This document shows, piece by piece, positions 1 through 8,483 of a stretch of 62,499 nucleotides of DNA. Below the pieces are notes generated by a model, which saw nothing but the letters and a program-made list of their open reading frames with translations, did no database searches and was not told the DNA's origin. Source of the stretch: Candidatus Eremiobacterota bacterium (GTDB lineage: Bacteria > Vulcanimicrobiota > Vulcanimicrobiia > Vulcanimicrobiales > Vulcanimicrobiaceae). Numbering within the stretch: the first letter of the stretch is position 1; each line of letters starts with the position of its first letter. The DNA is taken from NCBI GenBank assembly GCA_019235885.1, contig JAFAKB010000070.1, positions 1 to 62,499 of the forward strand, in the 5' to 3' direction. The position numbers and the translations under genes are program-made.

Positions 1-1
1 G

Positions 2-268
2 TCGTCGAGCGAAGCGCAGCGCTGCGCGGTCGTGTCGCTGCACCGGCTGCGCTCCGAGTTCTACGGCGACGCCGCCGACGAGAACGCGCTGTTCCAGCGG
101 CTGCTGAAGGAGAGCGTGCACGAGGTCGGCCACGCGCTCGGCCTCAAGCACTGCTACCACGCGCGCTGCGCCATGTACTATTCCAACTCGGTCTTCGACA
201 CCGACAACAAGCACTCGCATTTCTGCGAGGGCTGCGAGCGGCGCAGCCGCGCGAGCAAGTCGGCCTAG
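2..268 (+). CDS. amzA: Archaemetzincin zinc protease, 5' end outside window
   Basis: Probable zinc-dependent metallopeptidase of the archaemetzincin family. The window opens inside the gene, so only the last 88 codons are visible. They carry the family's diagnostic layout: HEVGHALGLKHC, with three zinc-binding histidines and the catalytic Glu, a short spacer, CAMYY with the Met-turn methionine, and a closing cysteine pair (FCEGC). In known archaemetzincins four cysteines hold a second, structural zinc, and the cysteine spacing here fits. The physiological substrate of the family is poorly known. The TAG stop lies inside the CCTAGG that opens the structured repeat that follows. The N-terminal half and the promoter cannot be judged. 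Confidence 0.9.
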   Translation, partial: SSSEAQRCAVVSLHRLRSEFYGDAADENALFQRLLKESVHEVGHALGLKHCYHARCAMYYSNSVFDTDNKHSHFCEGCERRSRASKSA

Positions 269-356
269 GAGTTTGCCGGGCTTCGGCCCGGCAAACGACG
301 ACGGGCGGATCGGGCGAAGCCCGAACGCGAGGGTTCACCAACGGTGAACCCACTAG
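264..356 (+). repeat. Structured three-hairpin intergenic repeat, copy 1
   Basis: A 93-nt element starting CCTAGGAGTTTG and ending CCACTAG. Three hairpins can be drawn. The first has an 11-bp perfect stem at 271-281/286-296 closed by a UUCG tetraloop. The second has a 6-bp stem at 310-315/319-324 with a GAA loop. The third has a 9-bp perfect stem at 331-339/343-351 with an AAC loop. A second copy lies at 32728-32818 with the same core and ends but different stem sequences. It sits directly behind the archaemetzincin stop and before the chemoreceptor gene. It has no U-tract, so it is not a standard terminator. Role unknown; REP-like element or structured RNA are the alternatives. Confidence 0.8.
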
Positions 357-425
357 CAGGCAAGCGCCCTAAGCCCGGCTCAAGGCGGCTCGCCGAACGT
401 CCGATGCCCCTTATGAACGGAACGT

Positions 426-2030
426 GTGCGGGTGGCACCGCTCCGCGCTTTTTCGTCCGCACCCGAGGGCCGCTTGAGACTGACCCTGGAGCCGCTCGTC
501 GCCGTTCGCCGCCGGTCTTCCCCGGCGGCTGCGCTGGCCGTTACGGCGCTGACCGCGCTCGCCGCGGCGGTGCTCGCGACGTACGCCGTTCATCCGCCGG
601 CCGGCTCGCCCGCCGCGCTGGCCGCGTCGGCCGCGCTCTTCCTGGCGGTCGCGCTGGCGAGCAGGCTGCTCGCGGGCCGCGGCCCGGCCGCGGACGCCGA
701 TCCCGACCTGAACGCCCTGCGCGGCCCCGAACGGCTTGCCTTTCCGGCGAACGGGACGCTCGGCCAGAGCGTCGCCGCGCTGACGACCGGGGTCCGTGAG
801 GTCGCCGCCGGCGATCTGACCAAGAACCTCGCCGTCGCCGACGGCCCGCTCGGCGAGCTCGCGATCGGGCTGAACAAGCTGATCTTCGGGATGCGCGACT
901 TCGTCGGCACCATGCACCGCGAAGCGCAGGAGCTCGGCGAGGCCGGCGGCGGGCTGCAGGCGACGGCGAGCTCCTCGCTGGCGGTGATCGAAGGCGGCGC
1001 GATCGCGCAGAAGCAGCTCGAGGACGGCATCGTCGAGCAGTCGCAGATCGTCGAAGGCGCGCTGCTCAAGGTGCGCGCGATGACCGAGGCGATCGCCGAG
1101 CTGGCCGGTTCGGCCGAGCAGCAGCGCAGCTCGCTGGACGAGACCGCGGTCAACGTCTCGTCGATGTCGGCTTCGATCGAAGAGGTCTCGGCGCAAGTCG
1201 ACTCGCTGCTGACGATCTCCTCGGAGACCTCGATGACCGCCGACCGCGGAGGGACGGCGATCCACACCATCGTCGACGCGATGGCGACGATCCGCACCAC
1301 CATCGAAGAGCTCGCCGCCGACATCGGCCGGCTCGGCGCGAACTCCGACCAGATCGGGGACATCGTCAAGGTCATCGACCGGATCGCCGAGCAGACGAAC
1401 TTGCTCGCGCTGAACGCCGCCATCGAAGCGGCGCGCGCCGGCGAGCACGGCCGCGGCTTCGCGGTCGTCGCGACCGAGATCCGCAAGCTCGCCGACGGCA
1501 GCGTGCAGGCGACGAAAGAGATCGCCGGCCACATTCACAACACGCAGTCGGTCGTCGGCCAAGTCACCGACGCGATGCAGCGCTTGAACGAGCGGCTCGA
1601 AGCCTCGGTCGTCTCGACCGACAGCGCGTCGGGCGCGCTGCGTGAGATCGTCACCGCAGTCATGGACGCGAACCGGCAGATCGGCCAGATCAGCTCGGTC
1701 ACCCGCTCGATGTCGGAGAACACGTTCCGCGTGATCCGCTCGATCGAGGAGATCACCACCTCGGTCGGCGCGAACCTCGCGGCGACCAAACAGATGGCCT
1801 CGCACTCGGACGAGGTCTCGCGGGCCTTCGACGCGATCACCGCGATCAGCTCGCAGAACGCCTCGTCGGTCGAGGTGCTCACCTACGTCAACGCCGAGGT
1901 CACCTCGGCGGCGCAGCGCATCGTCGAATCGGTCGGCGAGATGAGCCGGCGCGCCGCGGCGATCGACGCGCAGCTCGGACGCTACACCATCACGGACTCG
2001 GAACTCAAGGCGGAGGGAATCCCGGTATGA
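426..2030 (+). CDS. Methyl-accepting chemotaxis protein lacking a sensor domain
   Basis: Transmembrane chemoreceptor signalling protein of 534 aa. Two hydrophobic segments lie at about residues 33-54 and 62-83 with only a few residues between them, so there is no room for a periplasmic ligand-binding domain. A HAMP-like stretch (AAGDLTKNLAV) follows near residue 129, then a long coiled coil. The conserved signalling tip NLLALNAAIEAARAGE near residues 324-340 binds CheA/CheW in known receptors. The GTG start at 426 is the first in frame, and its first 25 residues could be untranslated. The stop overlaps the next start as ATGA, so the gene is translationally coupled to the dCache-like protein, which may supply sensing. 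No che genes are in the window. Confidence 0.9.
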   Translation: MRVAPLRAFSSAPEGRLRLTLEPLVAVRRRSSPAAALAVTALTALAAAVLATYAVHPPAGSPAALAASAALFLAVALASRLLAGRGPAADADPDLNALRGPERLAFPANGTLGQSVAALTTGVREVAAGDLTKNLAVADGPLGELAIGLNKLIFGMRDFVGTMHREAQELGEAGGGLQATASSSLAVIEGGAIAQKQLEDGIVEQSQIVEGALLKVRAMTEAIAELAGSAEQQRSSLDETAVNVSSMSASIEEVSAQVDSLLTISSETSMTADRGGTAIHTIVDAMATIRTTIEELAADIGRLGANSDQIGDIVKVIDRIAEQTNLLALNAAIEAARAGEHGRGFAVVATEIRKLADGSVQATKEIAGHIHNTQSVVGQVTDAMQRLNERLEASVVSTDSASGALREIVTAVMDANRQIGQISSVTRSMSENTFRVIRSIEEITTSVGANLAATKQMASHSDEVSRAFDAITAISSQNASSVEVLTYVNAEVTSAAQRIVESVGEMSRRAAAIDAQLGRYTITDSELKAEGIPV

Positions 2031-3373
2031 AGCTCGGTCTTCGAAGCAAACTCGTCGGCACGCTCGTCGGCGCGATCGTGATCTCGTCGGCGATCAGCGC
2101 GGTCGCGGCGCGCAACACGATGGCGACCGACCTCAACAAGCTCGCAGAGCAGCAAGTGCAGAGCGGCTCGACCGGCTTCGCCGGATACTGGGACGGCAAG
2201 CGCGATCTCGTCAAGCTGATGGTCGGACAAGCCGCCATCAACGACGTGATCCGGCGCGGCACCGCGACGCACGCGAAGAACCTCGAAGGAACGCTGACCG
2301 GGATCGCGCACCAAGGCGGCCTCTCGTTCCTCACCATCGTCGATGCCAAAGGGATCGTGGTCGCGCGCTCGACCGGCGGGCGCGCGGGCGTTCCGCTCGC
2401 CTCGCCGTTCGTGAAGCGCGCGCTCGCCGGCGAGACGGTGAGCACGGCGGCGACGCTCCCGCACGACGAGCTCGTCCCCGAATTGTTGGAGCCGCAGATC
2501 GAGTCGACCACCGCCGGCCGCGAAGGACTGGTCGAAGGGCTCGGCATCATCTCCGCGGTCCCGATCTCGGACGCCAACGAGCGCACGATCGGCGCCGTCT
2601 ACGGCGGGATCGTCGTCGACCACTACTACGACATCGTCGACTCCGCGGCGCACGCGCTCGGCGGCAAGGCGGCGGTGATCTTCGAGAACGAGCTGATCTC
2701 CAGCTCGATCACGCGGCCCGACGGGACGCGGCTCGTCGACGACGCGGCCTCGGCGAAGGTCAAGGACGTCAGCTCGGCGTTCTACGGCGTCGACAACGAA
2801 GGCGGCGTCGACTACCTGGTGCGCGTCGAGCCGATCTACAACGATCAGCTCAAGGTCGTCGCGCTGCGCTGGTTCGGCGTCCCGCTCGCCACGTTCACCG
2901 GGGTGCAGGCGCACACCATGATATCGTTGCTGCTGTGGGGTCTGGTCGGGATCGTCATCGGCCTCGGGATCGCGGTCCCGGTCGTCGAGCGGATCGGCCG
3001 CCAGCTCGCGGCGCGCAGCCGCCAGGTGCGCGAGTCGGCGCAAGAGCTCTCGGTCGTCATCGTCGGCAGCGAGGTCTCAGGCGATCACGTCGCGCAGACG
3101 CGCGCGGCGGTGGAGCGCCAGGGCGAGCTGCTGATGCAGGCCGCCACGAGCGCCCCGTCCGCGAAGCTCGATGCGAACGTGCTGACCGCGACCGGCGTCT
3201 CCGAGAAGATTCTCGCCGCCTCGGCGCTCAACGCGGAGATCCTCGGCGACGTCGTCGTCATCGACACGCTGGCGACCGAGATGGCCTCGCGCACTCAGCA
3301 GGCCGTCGCGCGCGTCGGCGAGCTGAACGAAGTCGCCGCCGGCCTCGACGAGCTGGTGAGCGGATCGAAATGA
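2027..3373 (+). CDS. Membrane sensor protein with Cache-like periplasmic domain, no signalling hairpin
   Basis: A 448-aa protein with a first membrane segment at residues 8-28, a periplasmic region to about residue 295, a second membrane segment at 297-320 and a cytoplasmic helical tail. The periplasmic part resembles double-Cache sensors, with blocks such as LTIVDAKGIVVARSTGG and an acidic linker. The tail from 321 to 448 is alanine- and glutamate-rich, as expected for coiled coil. It lacks the chemoreceptor signalling motif, a kinase domain and a GGDEF domain. It overlaps the upstream chemoreceptor by 4 bp. I infer that the two proteins form one receptor split over two chains, the upstream gene giving output and this one input. 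The ligand is unknown. Confidence 0.75.
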   Translation: MKLGLRSKLVGTLVGAIVISSAISAVAARNTMATDLNKLAEQQVQSGSTGFAGYWDGKRDLVKLMVGQAAINDVIRRGTATHAKNLEGTLTGIAHQGGLSFLTIVDAKGIVVARSTGGRAGVPLASPFVKRALAGETVSTAATLPHDELVPELLEPQIESTTAGREGLVEGLGIISAVPISDANERTIGAVYGGIVVDHYYDIVDSAAHALGGKAAVIFENELISSSITRPDGTRLVDDAASAKVKDVSSAFYGVDNEGGVDYLVRVEPIYNDQLKVVALRWFGVPLATFTGVQAHTMISLLLWGLVGIVIGLGIAVPVVERIGRQLAARSRQVRESAQELSVVIVGSEVSGDHVAQTRAAVERQGELLMQAATSAPSAKLDANVLTATGVSEKILAASALNAEILGDVVVIDTLATEMASRTQQAVARVGELNEVAAGLDELVSGSK

Positions 3374-3379
3374 GACGCG

Positions 3380-3595
3380 ATGGCTGACGTCATCCTGTTC
3401 TTTTCGTCGAACGCCGACACGATGATCGCCACCAAGGCGCTCAAGGACGGTGGCGTCTCGGCGAAGATGATCCCCAAGCCGTCGCACGTCAATGCGACGG
3501 CCAACCTCGCGCTGAGCGTCGACGGCACCGCCGAGTCGGCAGCGATCGCCGTCCTCGGCAAAGCGAACGTCGCGCTCGGCGGCGTCGTGAAGTAA
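3380..3595 (+). CDS. DUF3343-like small protein without the usual cysteine
   Basis: A 71-aa soluble protein that resembles DUF3343 (putative Se/S carrier-like) proteins. These have the pattern of a beta strand, a helix marked by a KALK-type motif, then a P-x-P turn. Visible here are VILFFSSNADTMIATKALK and KMIPKPSHV. Family members usually carry a conserved Cys-Gly after the proline turn. This protein has NATANLAL there and contains no cysteine at all, so a redox or sulfur-carrier role looks unlikely. It starts 6 bp after the sensor gene and is probably the third gene of the chemoreceptor operon. An alternative is a small adaptor for the receptor complex. Family assignment is from memory of the pattern. 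Confidence 0.6.
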   Translation: MADVILFFSSNADTMIATKALKDGGVSAKMIPKPSHVNATANLALSVDGTAESAAIAVLGKANVALGGVVK

Positions 3596-3601
3596 CCCTC
3601 G

Positions 3602-4414
3602 TCAGCTAGTCTCGGTCAGCACGCGCGCGTCGGCCAGGTGGACGGCGCGCTCGCGGCCGCCGGACGCGATCACCAGCCCGCCTTCGTGGTCGAGCCGGAG
3701 CGCGGGTCCTTCGAGGATCGAGCCGTCGGCGTCGAGCCGCAGGCGGTACGGTTGCCCGCGCAGCGCGGCGCGCTCTTCCCACGCGCGGCCGACGTCGGCC
3801 GGCCGAGCGAGAACGTCGAGCAGCCCGTCCATCGCGCCGAGGATCCCGGCCAGCACCACCTCGCGCTCGACCCGCGGCGCGCGGTCGGAGAGATACGCCG
3901 GCGGCGGCTCGATCGCAGCCGCGGCTGCCGCTTCCGGCCGGCGCACGTTGAGGCCGACCCCGCAAGCCGCGAATGCCTCGGTCCCCAGCACGCGCGAGAG
4001 GCAGAGGATGCCGCCCGCCTTGCGCGCGCCAAGGTCGAGGTCGTTCGGCCAGCGGAGGTCGAGCCGGACCCCGCACGCGGCCTCCACGCCGTCGGCGACG
4101 GCCAGCGCGGTCCAGAACGGCACGGCCCACAGCGCCGCGCTCGCGACCGGCTCGGGGAGGATGGTGGTGAAGAGCAGCGCGCTGCCGGGCGGCGCGATCC
4201 AGCTCCGGCCGGCCTTCCGCCCGCGGCCGGCCGTTTGAAACTCGGCGACCAGCGTCGCACCCGCCGCGCGCGGATCGCCGAGCAGCGCGGCCGCGTCGTC
4301 GTTGGTGCTCGCCGTCTCGCGCACCGCGCGCACGCCGCCGAAGCGCGTTCCGGCGAGCGCCTCGCGCACGCGCGCCGCGTTCAGCGTCGCGAGAGGTGCG
4401 TCATCGTCCGGCAC
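3602..4414 (-). CDS. birA: Biotin--protein ligase without DNA-binding domain
   Basis: Activates biotin with ATP and transfers it to the biotin carrier protein of biotin-dependent carboxylases in the cytoplasm. The 270-aa protein has the BPL/LPL catalytic domain. The biotinyl-AMP loop GRGRKAGRSWIAPPG is near residues 63-77, RWPNDL follows near residue 122, then KAGGILCL, and a C-terminal SH3-like cap ends the protein. There is no N-terminal winged helix, so this is a group I enzyme and not a biotin repressor. It is divergent from ndk, with 16 bp between the two starts, so the promoters must overlap. It converges on the DUF3343-like gene with only 6 bp between them. Confidence 0.93.
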   Translation of the reverse strand: MPDDDAPLATLNAARVREALAGTRFGGVRAVRETASTNDDAAALLGDPRAAGATLVAEFQTAGRGRKAGRSWIAPPGSALLFTTILPEPVASAALWAVPFWTALAVADGVEAACGVRLDLRWPNDLDLGARKAGGILCLSRVLGTEAFAACGVGLNVRRPEAAAAAAIEPPPAYLSDRAPRVEREVVLAGILGAMDGLLDVLARPADVGRAWEERAALRGQPYRLRLDADGSILEGPALRLDHEGGLVIASGGRERAVHLADARVLTETS

Positions 4415-4430
4415 GTATCACAGGTCCGCT

Positions 4431-4889
4431 ATGGCAGTCGAACGGACCTTGATCCTCGCCAAAGCCGACGCGGTCGTCCGCGGCTTGGTCGGTGAGGTTC
4501 TCGCGCGCTTCGAGCGGCGCGGTTACGTCATCCTCGGGCTGAAGATGCTGCGCGTGAGCGACGCGCAGGCGAAAGAGCACTACGCCGAGCACGAAGGCAA
4601 ACCGTTCTTCCAAGGACTCGTCGACTACATCACCGCGACGCCGATCGTCGCGTTCGTGATCGAGGGCGAGGACGCGATCGAAGGCTGCCGCAGCACGATC
4701 GGCGCCACCAACCCGATCAAGGCGAATCCCGGGACGATTCGCGGCGACTACGGTCAGACGATCGGGCGGAACCTCGTGCACGGTTCCGACTCCGCCGCGT
4801 CGGCGCAGCGCGAGGTGAAGATATTCTTCTGCGACGACGAGCTGTTCCCGCGCGCGCACGTGCTCGGCGAGTGGATCGCGGCCAAGTGA
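4431..4889 (+). CDS. ndk: Nucleoside diphosphate kinase
   Basis: Transfers the gamma phosphate of NTPs to NDPs through a phosphohistidine intermediate and so balances cytoplasmic nucleotide pools. The 152-aa length is typical. The N-terminus ERTLILAKADAV matches the family opening, although the usual Lys-Pro-Asp reads Lys-Ala-Asp. The active-site motif RNLVHGSDS places the phosphorylated histidine at residue 117. The ATG at 4431 is chosen because homology starts immediately (MAVERTL); the frame stays open upstream across the birA start but without family similarity. It is divergent from birA and followed by eno after 21 bp, probably one transcript. Confidence 0.95.
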   Translation: MAVERTLILAKADAVVRGLVGEVLARFERRGYVILGLKMLRVSDAQAKEHYAEHEGKPFFQGLVDYITATPIVAFVIEGEDAIEGCRSTIGATNPIKANPGTIRGDYGQTIGRNLVHGSDSAASAQREVKIFFCDDELFPRAHVLGEWIAAK

Positions 4890-6236
<1,347 letters not shown>

Positions 6237-6309
6237 CCAAGGGCCAGTGTCGGGCGGAAGGGAGAAGGGGAAGGTCGCCCTCTCCAGCGAACCTGCCGCA
6301 CCTTTCCCT

Positions 6310-6329
6310 ATATTAAATCTTGATAATAT
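6310..6329. promoter_or_regulatory. AT-rich inverted repeat, possible TA operator
   Basis: ATATTA and TAATAT arms separated by 8 bp (6310-6315 and 6324-6329), just upstream of the putative hicA promoter. Toxin-antitoxin operons are normally repressed by their antitoxins at such dyads, and both HicB's ribbon-helix-helix domain and the Xre protein are candidates. The arms are short, so confidence is low. Confidence 0.35.
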
Positions 6330-6333
6330 CCGC

Positions 6334-6363
6334 TTGACATGATACCAGATGCGGTACTATGCT
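6334..6363 (+). promoter_or_regulatory. Probable promoter of the hicA operon
   Basis: A perfect -35 box TTGACA lies at 6334-6339. Two -10 candidates follow: TACTAT at 6355-6360 (15-bp spacer) and TATGCT at 6358-6363 (18-bp spacer, better placed). The hicA GTG start is at 6378. This is the clearest sigma-70-type promoter in the window and stands in a locally AT-rich stretch typical of imported TA loci. Confidence 0.6.
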
Positions 6364-6377
6364 TGCACGGGTGATTT

Positions 6378-6650
6378 GTGAATCGAGTACGCCGGCTCCG
6401 CGAGCGCGTCGTCAATACCAAAAACAACTGTTCGTTTGAGGACCTCAGCGCTCTCTTACAAGCATTGGGCTTTTCCGTGCGACAACCTCGACGTGGCGGT
6501 TCCCATTACACCTTCAAGCACACGATTTATACGATCACCGTTCCCTACGCGCGACCGGTCAAGCGCTGCTATGTTCGTGAGGTCCTCGAGATAGTAGCAC
6601 CGCTGATTGCAAGTAGCCAAGAGAACGGTGATTCGGAGGGACATCAATGA
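6378..6650 (+). CDS. hicA: HicA-family mRNA interferase toxin
   Basis: Toxin of a type II toxin-antitoxin pair; HicA proteins use a small dsRNA-binding-like fold to cleave mRNA in the absence of antitoxin. The 90-aa protein has the hallmark GGSHYTFKH with the catalytic histidine at residue 43, then ITVPYARPVK and YVREVLEIV. It is longer than typical 60-aa HicA, with about 15 extra residues at each end. The GTG start at 6378 is the first in frame after the promoter. It overlaps hicB by ATGA, with a strong GGAGGG Shine-Dalgarno before hicB, so more antitoxin than toxin is expected. GC content and codon use differ from the neighbours, supporting horizontal origin. Confidence 0.85.
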   Translation: MNRVRRLRERVVNTKNNCSFEDLSALLQALGFSVRQPRRGGSHYTFKHTIYTITVPYARPVKRCYVREVLEIVAPLIASSQENGDSEGHQ

Positions 6651-7027
6651 AGACGCCGACAGCTGACCCTGCAGAGAAATATCTCACGCTTCCGTATTCG
6701 CGAGAACTTGTACCGGAAGACGATGGAACGTGGTACGCTCGCATCGTCGAACTCTCCGGCTGCATGACGGTCGGCGACACGCCTGAGGAGGCGCTCGCAA
6801 ACCTCGACGATGCGATGGCATCGTGGATCGAAGCGAAGCTGGAAGCGCAGGAAGAGATTCCCGAGCCGCTCGCGTCTTCGGACTTCAGCGGCAAGTTTCT
6901 CGTGCGCATCCCTAAGTCGCTTCACCGCGAGGTGAAGAAGGCGGCCGATCGCGACGGCGTGAGCCTAAATCAGCTCGTTACTATGGCGCTTGCGCGTTTG
7001 GTTGGCGCACCGACATCGTCGCGTTGA
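6647..7027 (+). CDS. hicB: HicB-family antitoxin with ribbon-helix-helix domain
   Basis: Antitoxin expected to bind and block HicA and to repress the operon. Residues 10-70 form the HicB partial RNase H-like fold, seen in YSRELVPEDDGTWYARIVEL, the Gly-Cys turn and TPEEALANL. Residues 81-120 (GKFLVRIPKSLHREVKKAA, then VSLNQLVTMAL) are a ribbon-helix-helix DNA-binding domain of the Arc/MetJ type. Its length of 126 aa fits two-domain HicB proteins. It overlaps hicA by 4 bp and is followed after 22 bp by the HicA-Xre fusion gene in the same direction, so all four genes are probably one transcript. Confidence 0.88.
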   Translation: MKTPTADPAEKYLTLPYSRELVPEDDGTWYARIVELSGCMTVGDTPEEALANLDDAMASWIEAKLEAQEEIPEPLASSDFSGKFLVRIPKSLHREVKKAADRDGVSLNQLVTMALARLVGAPTSSR

Positions 7028-7049
7028 TCTGCACGGCGTTTGCAATCTG

Positions 7050-7751
7050 ATGGAGAGGGTTGCATCTTCGGATCCTCTTACGCAACTGTTGTACGAACAG
7101 GTGGCGGCACACGGACGCGCGGACTACAACGACATGCGAGCGATGCTGGAGAGGGGTGGTTTCGTGCGGCTGGAGAGCCGGCGCGACAGTGCTCACGTCC
7201 TTTTTCGCCGGGGACCAGAGATGATCTCCGTTCCCTTGTCGAAACCCGTTAATGTCTCGTATATCGAGCGTGTGATCGATATCGTCGAAGAGGGGTCATA
7301 TATCGCCGAGCCTCATGACGAGGGATCGGCATTGGAAGAACGCGACGATCCTATTCGCGCGCTGGCGCGCCTCTATGAAGGCACCAGCGCAGACGCCGAT
7401 CGTGCGGTTCGTGCCGGCTTACCGTCGATCACGTGGGGACATCTGGTTCAAGTCGGGTACACACCTCAAGAGCTTGCGGCGATCGTCGGATGCAGTGAAG
7501 AGGCGATCGCGCGCAAGCACGATCGACGAGAGGTACTTGACGTCGCAGAGGGCGATCGGACCATGCGACTGGTACGTATCACCGGCGATGCGATCGCGGC
7601 GTTTGGCGATCCGGCCAAGGCGGTGCGCTGGATGCGAAAGCCAAATCGAGCGCTAAGCGGAGAGCGCCCGATCGATGCAGTCGTCACCGAGCACGGCCTC
7701 TCTCTCGTCCGTCGAGCGGTAGGGGTCGTCGCATACGGCGGAGTCGCATGA
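7050..7751 (+). CDS. Xre/DUF2384 antitoxin fused to an N-terminal HicA-like domain
   Basis: Antitoxin partner of the RES toxin that follows (ATGA overlap). Residues about 105-233 match Xre-type antitoxins of Xre-RES pairs: a helix-turn-helix region (YTPQELAAIVGCSEEAIARK) and the C-terminal DUF2384 toxin-binding segment (AVRWMRKPNRALSGERPID). Residues about 26-82 are unexpected. They align without gaps to the HicA toxin encoded two genes upstream, from the RR before its histidine to IVxxx, with 13 of 36 identities by eye, including the HicA histidine (H49), a phenylalanine, VP and PV. Standard Xre antitoxins of this class are about 130-150 aa; this one is 233. The ATG at 7050 is chosen because it restores this domain exactly. 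No clear Shine-Dalgarno. Confidence 0.8.
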   Translation: MERVASSDPLTQLLYEQVAAHGRADYNDMRAMLERGGFVRLESRRDSAHVLFRRGPEMISVPLSKPVNVSYIERVIDIVEEGSYIAEPHDEGSALEERDDPIRALARLYEGTSADADRAVRAGLPSITWGHLVQVGYTPQELAAIVGCSEEAIARKHDRREVLDVAEGDRTMRLVRITGDAIAAFGDPAKAVRWMRKPNRALSGERPIDAVVTEHGLSLVRRAVGVVAYGGVA

Positions 7752-8245
7752 TACGCGCCTGGCGCTTGACGCGCCGGACGCACGCGGTTCCTTCGAGTGC
7801 CGCATTCAGCGGAAGAGGAGCGGAGCTGAATGGTGGCCGCTGGAACGCGGTTGGAACACCAGCTGCTTATGGGTCGGCTTCCGCAGCGCTGGCGGCGCTG
7901 GAATATCTCGTCCACGTCGATCCCGAAGAGCTGCCAGCTGATCTCGTATTCGCCGAAGTTTCTTTCGACGAAGTAGATGTGGAGAGTTGCACCCCGCCAC
8001 CGGGCTGGCGCGAGAGTGGCTCGGAAACAGCGGTCACCTTCGGCGAAGCATGGCTCCATGAACAACGGAGCTTGGTCCTCGCCGTGCCATCCGCCGTGAT
8101 TGCATTCGAAATGAATTACGTTTTCAATCCGGCACACGATAGGGCCGGGACGCTCACCGTCGCTGAAAATCTGATCGACTTCATCTTCGACGATCGCTTA
8201 CTGCCGCTGAGTGGCCGCCAGGAGCACCCCCGACAGGGTCCCTGA
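7748..8245 (+). CDS. RES-domain toxin
   Basis: Toxin of an Xre-RES module. RES proteins have an ADP-ribosyltransferase-like fold, and characterised members degrade or consume NAD+ or modify host enzymes. The 165-aa protein shows the family order: AWRL at the start, the Arg block [10 protein letters not shown] (R31), an Ala-rich helix with the Glu (ALEYLVH, E52), the Ser block LAVPSAVI (S115), then NYVFNPAH and FIFDDRLL. The reading frame ends at TGA 8243-8245, whose last base is the first base of the right 64-bp repeat. The last 14 residues look like junction sequence, not conserved domain. It overlaps the antitoxin gene by 4 bp. Confidence 0.87.
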   Translation: MIRAWRLTRRTHAVPSSAAFSGRGAELNGGRWNAVGTPAAYGSASAALAALEYLVHVDPEELPADLVFAEVSFDEVDVESCTPPPGWRESGSETAVTFGEAWLHEQRSLVLAVPSAVIAFEMNYVFNPAHDRAGTLTVAENLIDFIFDDRLLPLSGRQEHPRQGP

Positions 8246-8308
8246 AGACCGGGTCGCTGGCGCGCAGCGAGCGGACCGCCAAGTATAACCGTTTGATGGC
8301 AATTGCCG
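8245..8308 (+). repeat. Right 64-bp direct repeat (eno, attR-like)
   Basis: Exact copy of 6105-6168 placed directly at the end of the RES gene. It begins at an eno codon boundary and keeps the eno reading frame into the displaced gene end. Together the two copies define the island's boundaries. Confidence 0.9.
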
Positions 8309-8403
8309 AAGACTTAGGTGCGGGCGCGGCGCGATACCCCGGGGAGAGAGCCTTCACGGCCTTGTCGAAACGAGAGGCGCGGGGGCCCGTAGCTCAGCGG
8401 TAG
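8245..8403 (+). pseudogene. Displaced original 3' end of eno
   Basis: In the eno frame this segment encodes 52 codons starting [10 protein letters not shown] and continuing [20 protein letters not shown], which is clearly an enolase C-terminus. It differs from the end now attached to the intact gene. There is no start codon or promoter, so it is a remnant. After the conserved end the frame runs on through [12 protein letters not shown] and stops only at 8401-8403, inside the tRNA-Met gene. The ancestral stop may have been lost after displacement, or the original eno overlapped the tRNA. The position beside the tRNA suggests that this copy, not the functional one, marks the ancestral end of eno. 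Confidence 0.8.
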
Positions 8404-8454
8404 AGCAGCCGGCTCATAACTGGTCGCGCGCTGGTTCGAATCCAGCCGGGCCTA
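8383..8454 (+). tRNA. tRNA with CAU anticodon (Met type)
   Basis: Cloverleaf with acceptor GGGCCCG/CGGGCCT (one G-U closing pair), D arm GCTC...GAGC, anticodon loop CTCATAA with anticodon CAT, and T arm GCTGG-TTCGAAT-CCAGC; discriminator A, CCA not encoded. From the anticodon it could be elongator Met or the lysidine-type Ile(CAU). The acceptor's first pair is not the C-A mismatch of initiator tRNA. Confidence 0.88.
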
Positions 8455-8483
8455 GCTCCCCCGATCGGCGATGAATCTTTGAC

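Noticed and set aside
411-1805. Long minus-strand open frame over the chemoreceptor gene
   Set aside because: It is a GC-rich shadow: Arg/Asp/Gly-heavy, no domains, opposite a clearly conserved gene. Many similar frames across the window were discarded for the same reason.
4302-4430. 43-residue N-terminal extension of ndk
   Set aside because: The upstream codons lie over the birA 5' end and show no family similarity; the kinase starts normally at ATG 4431.
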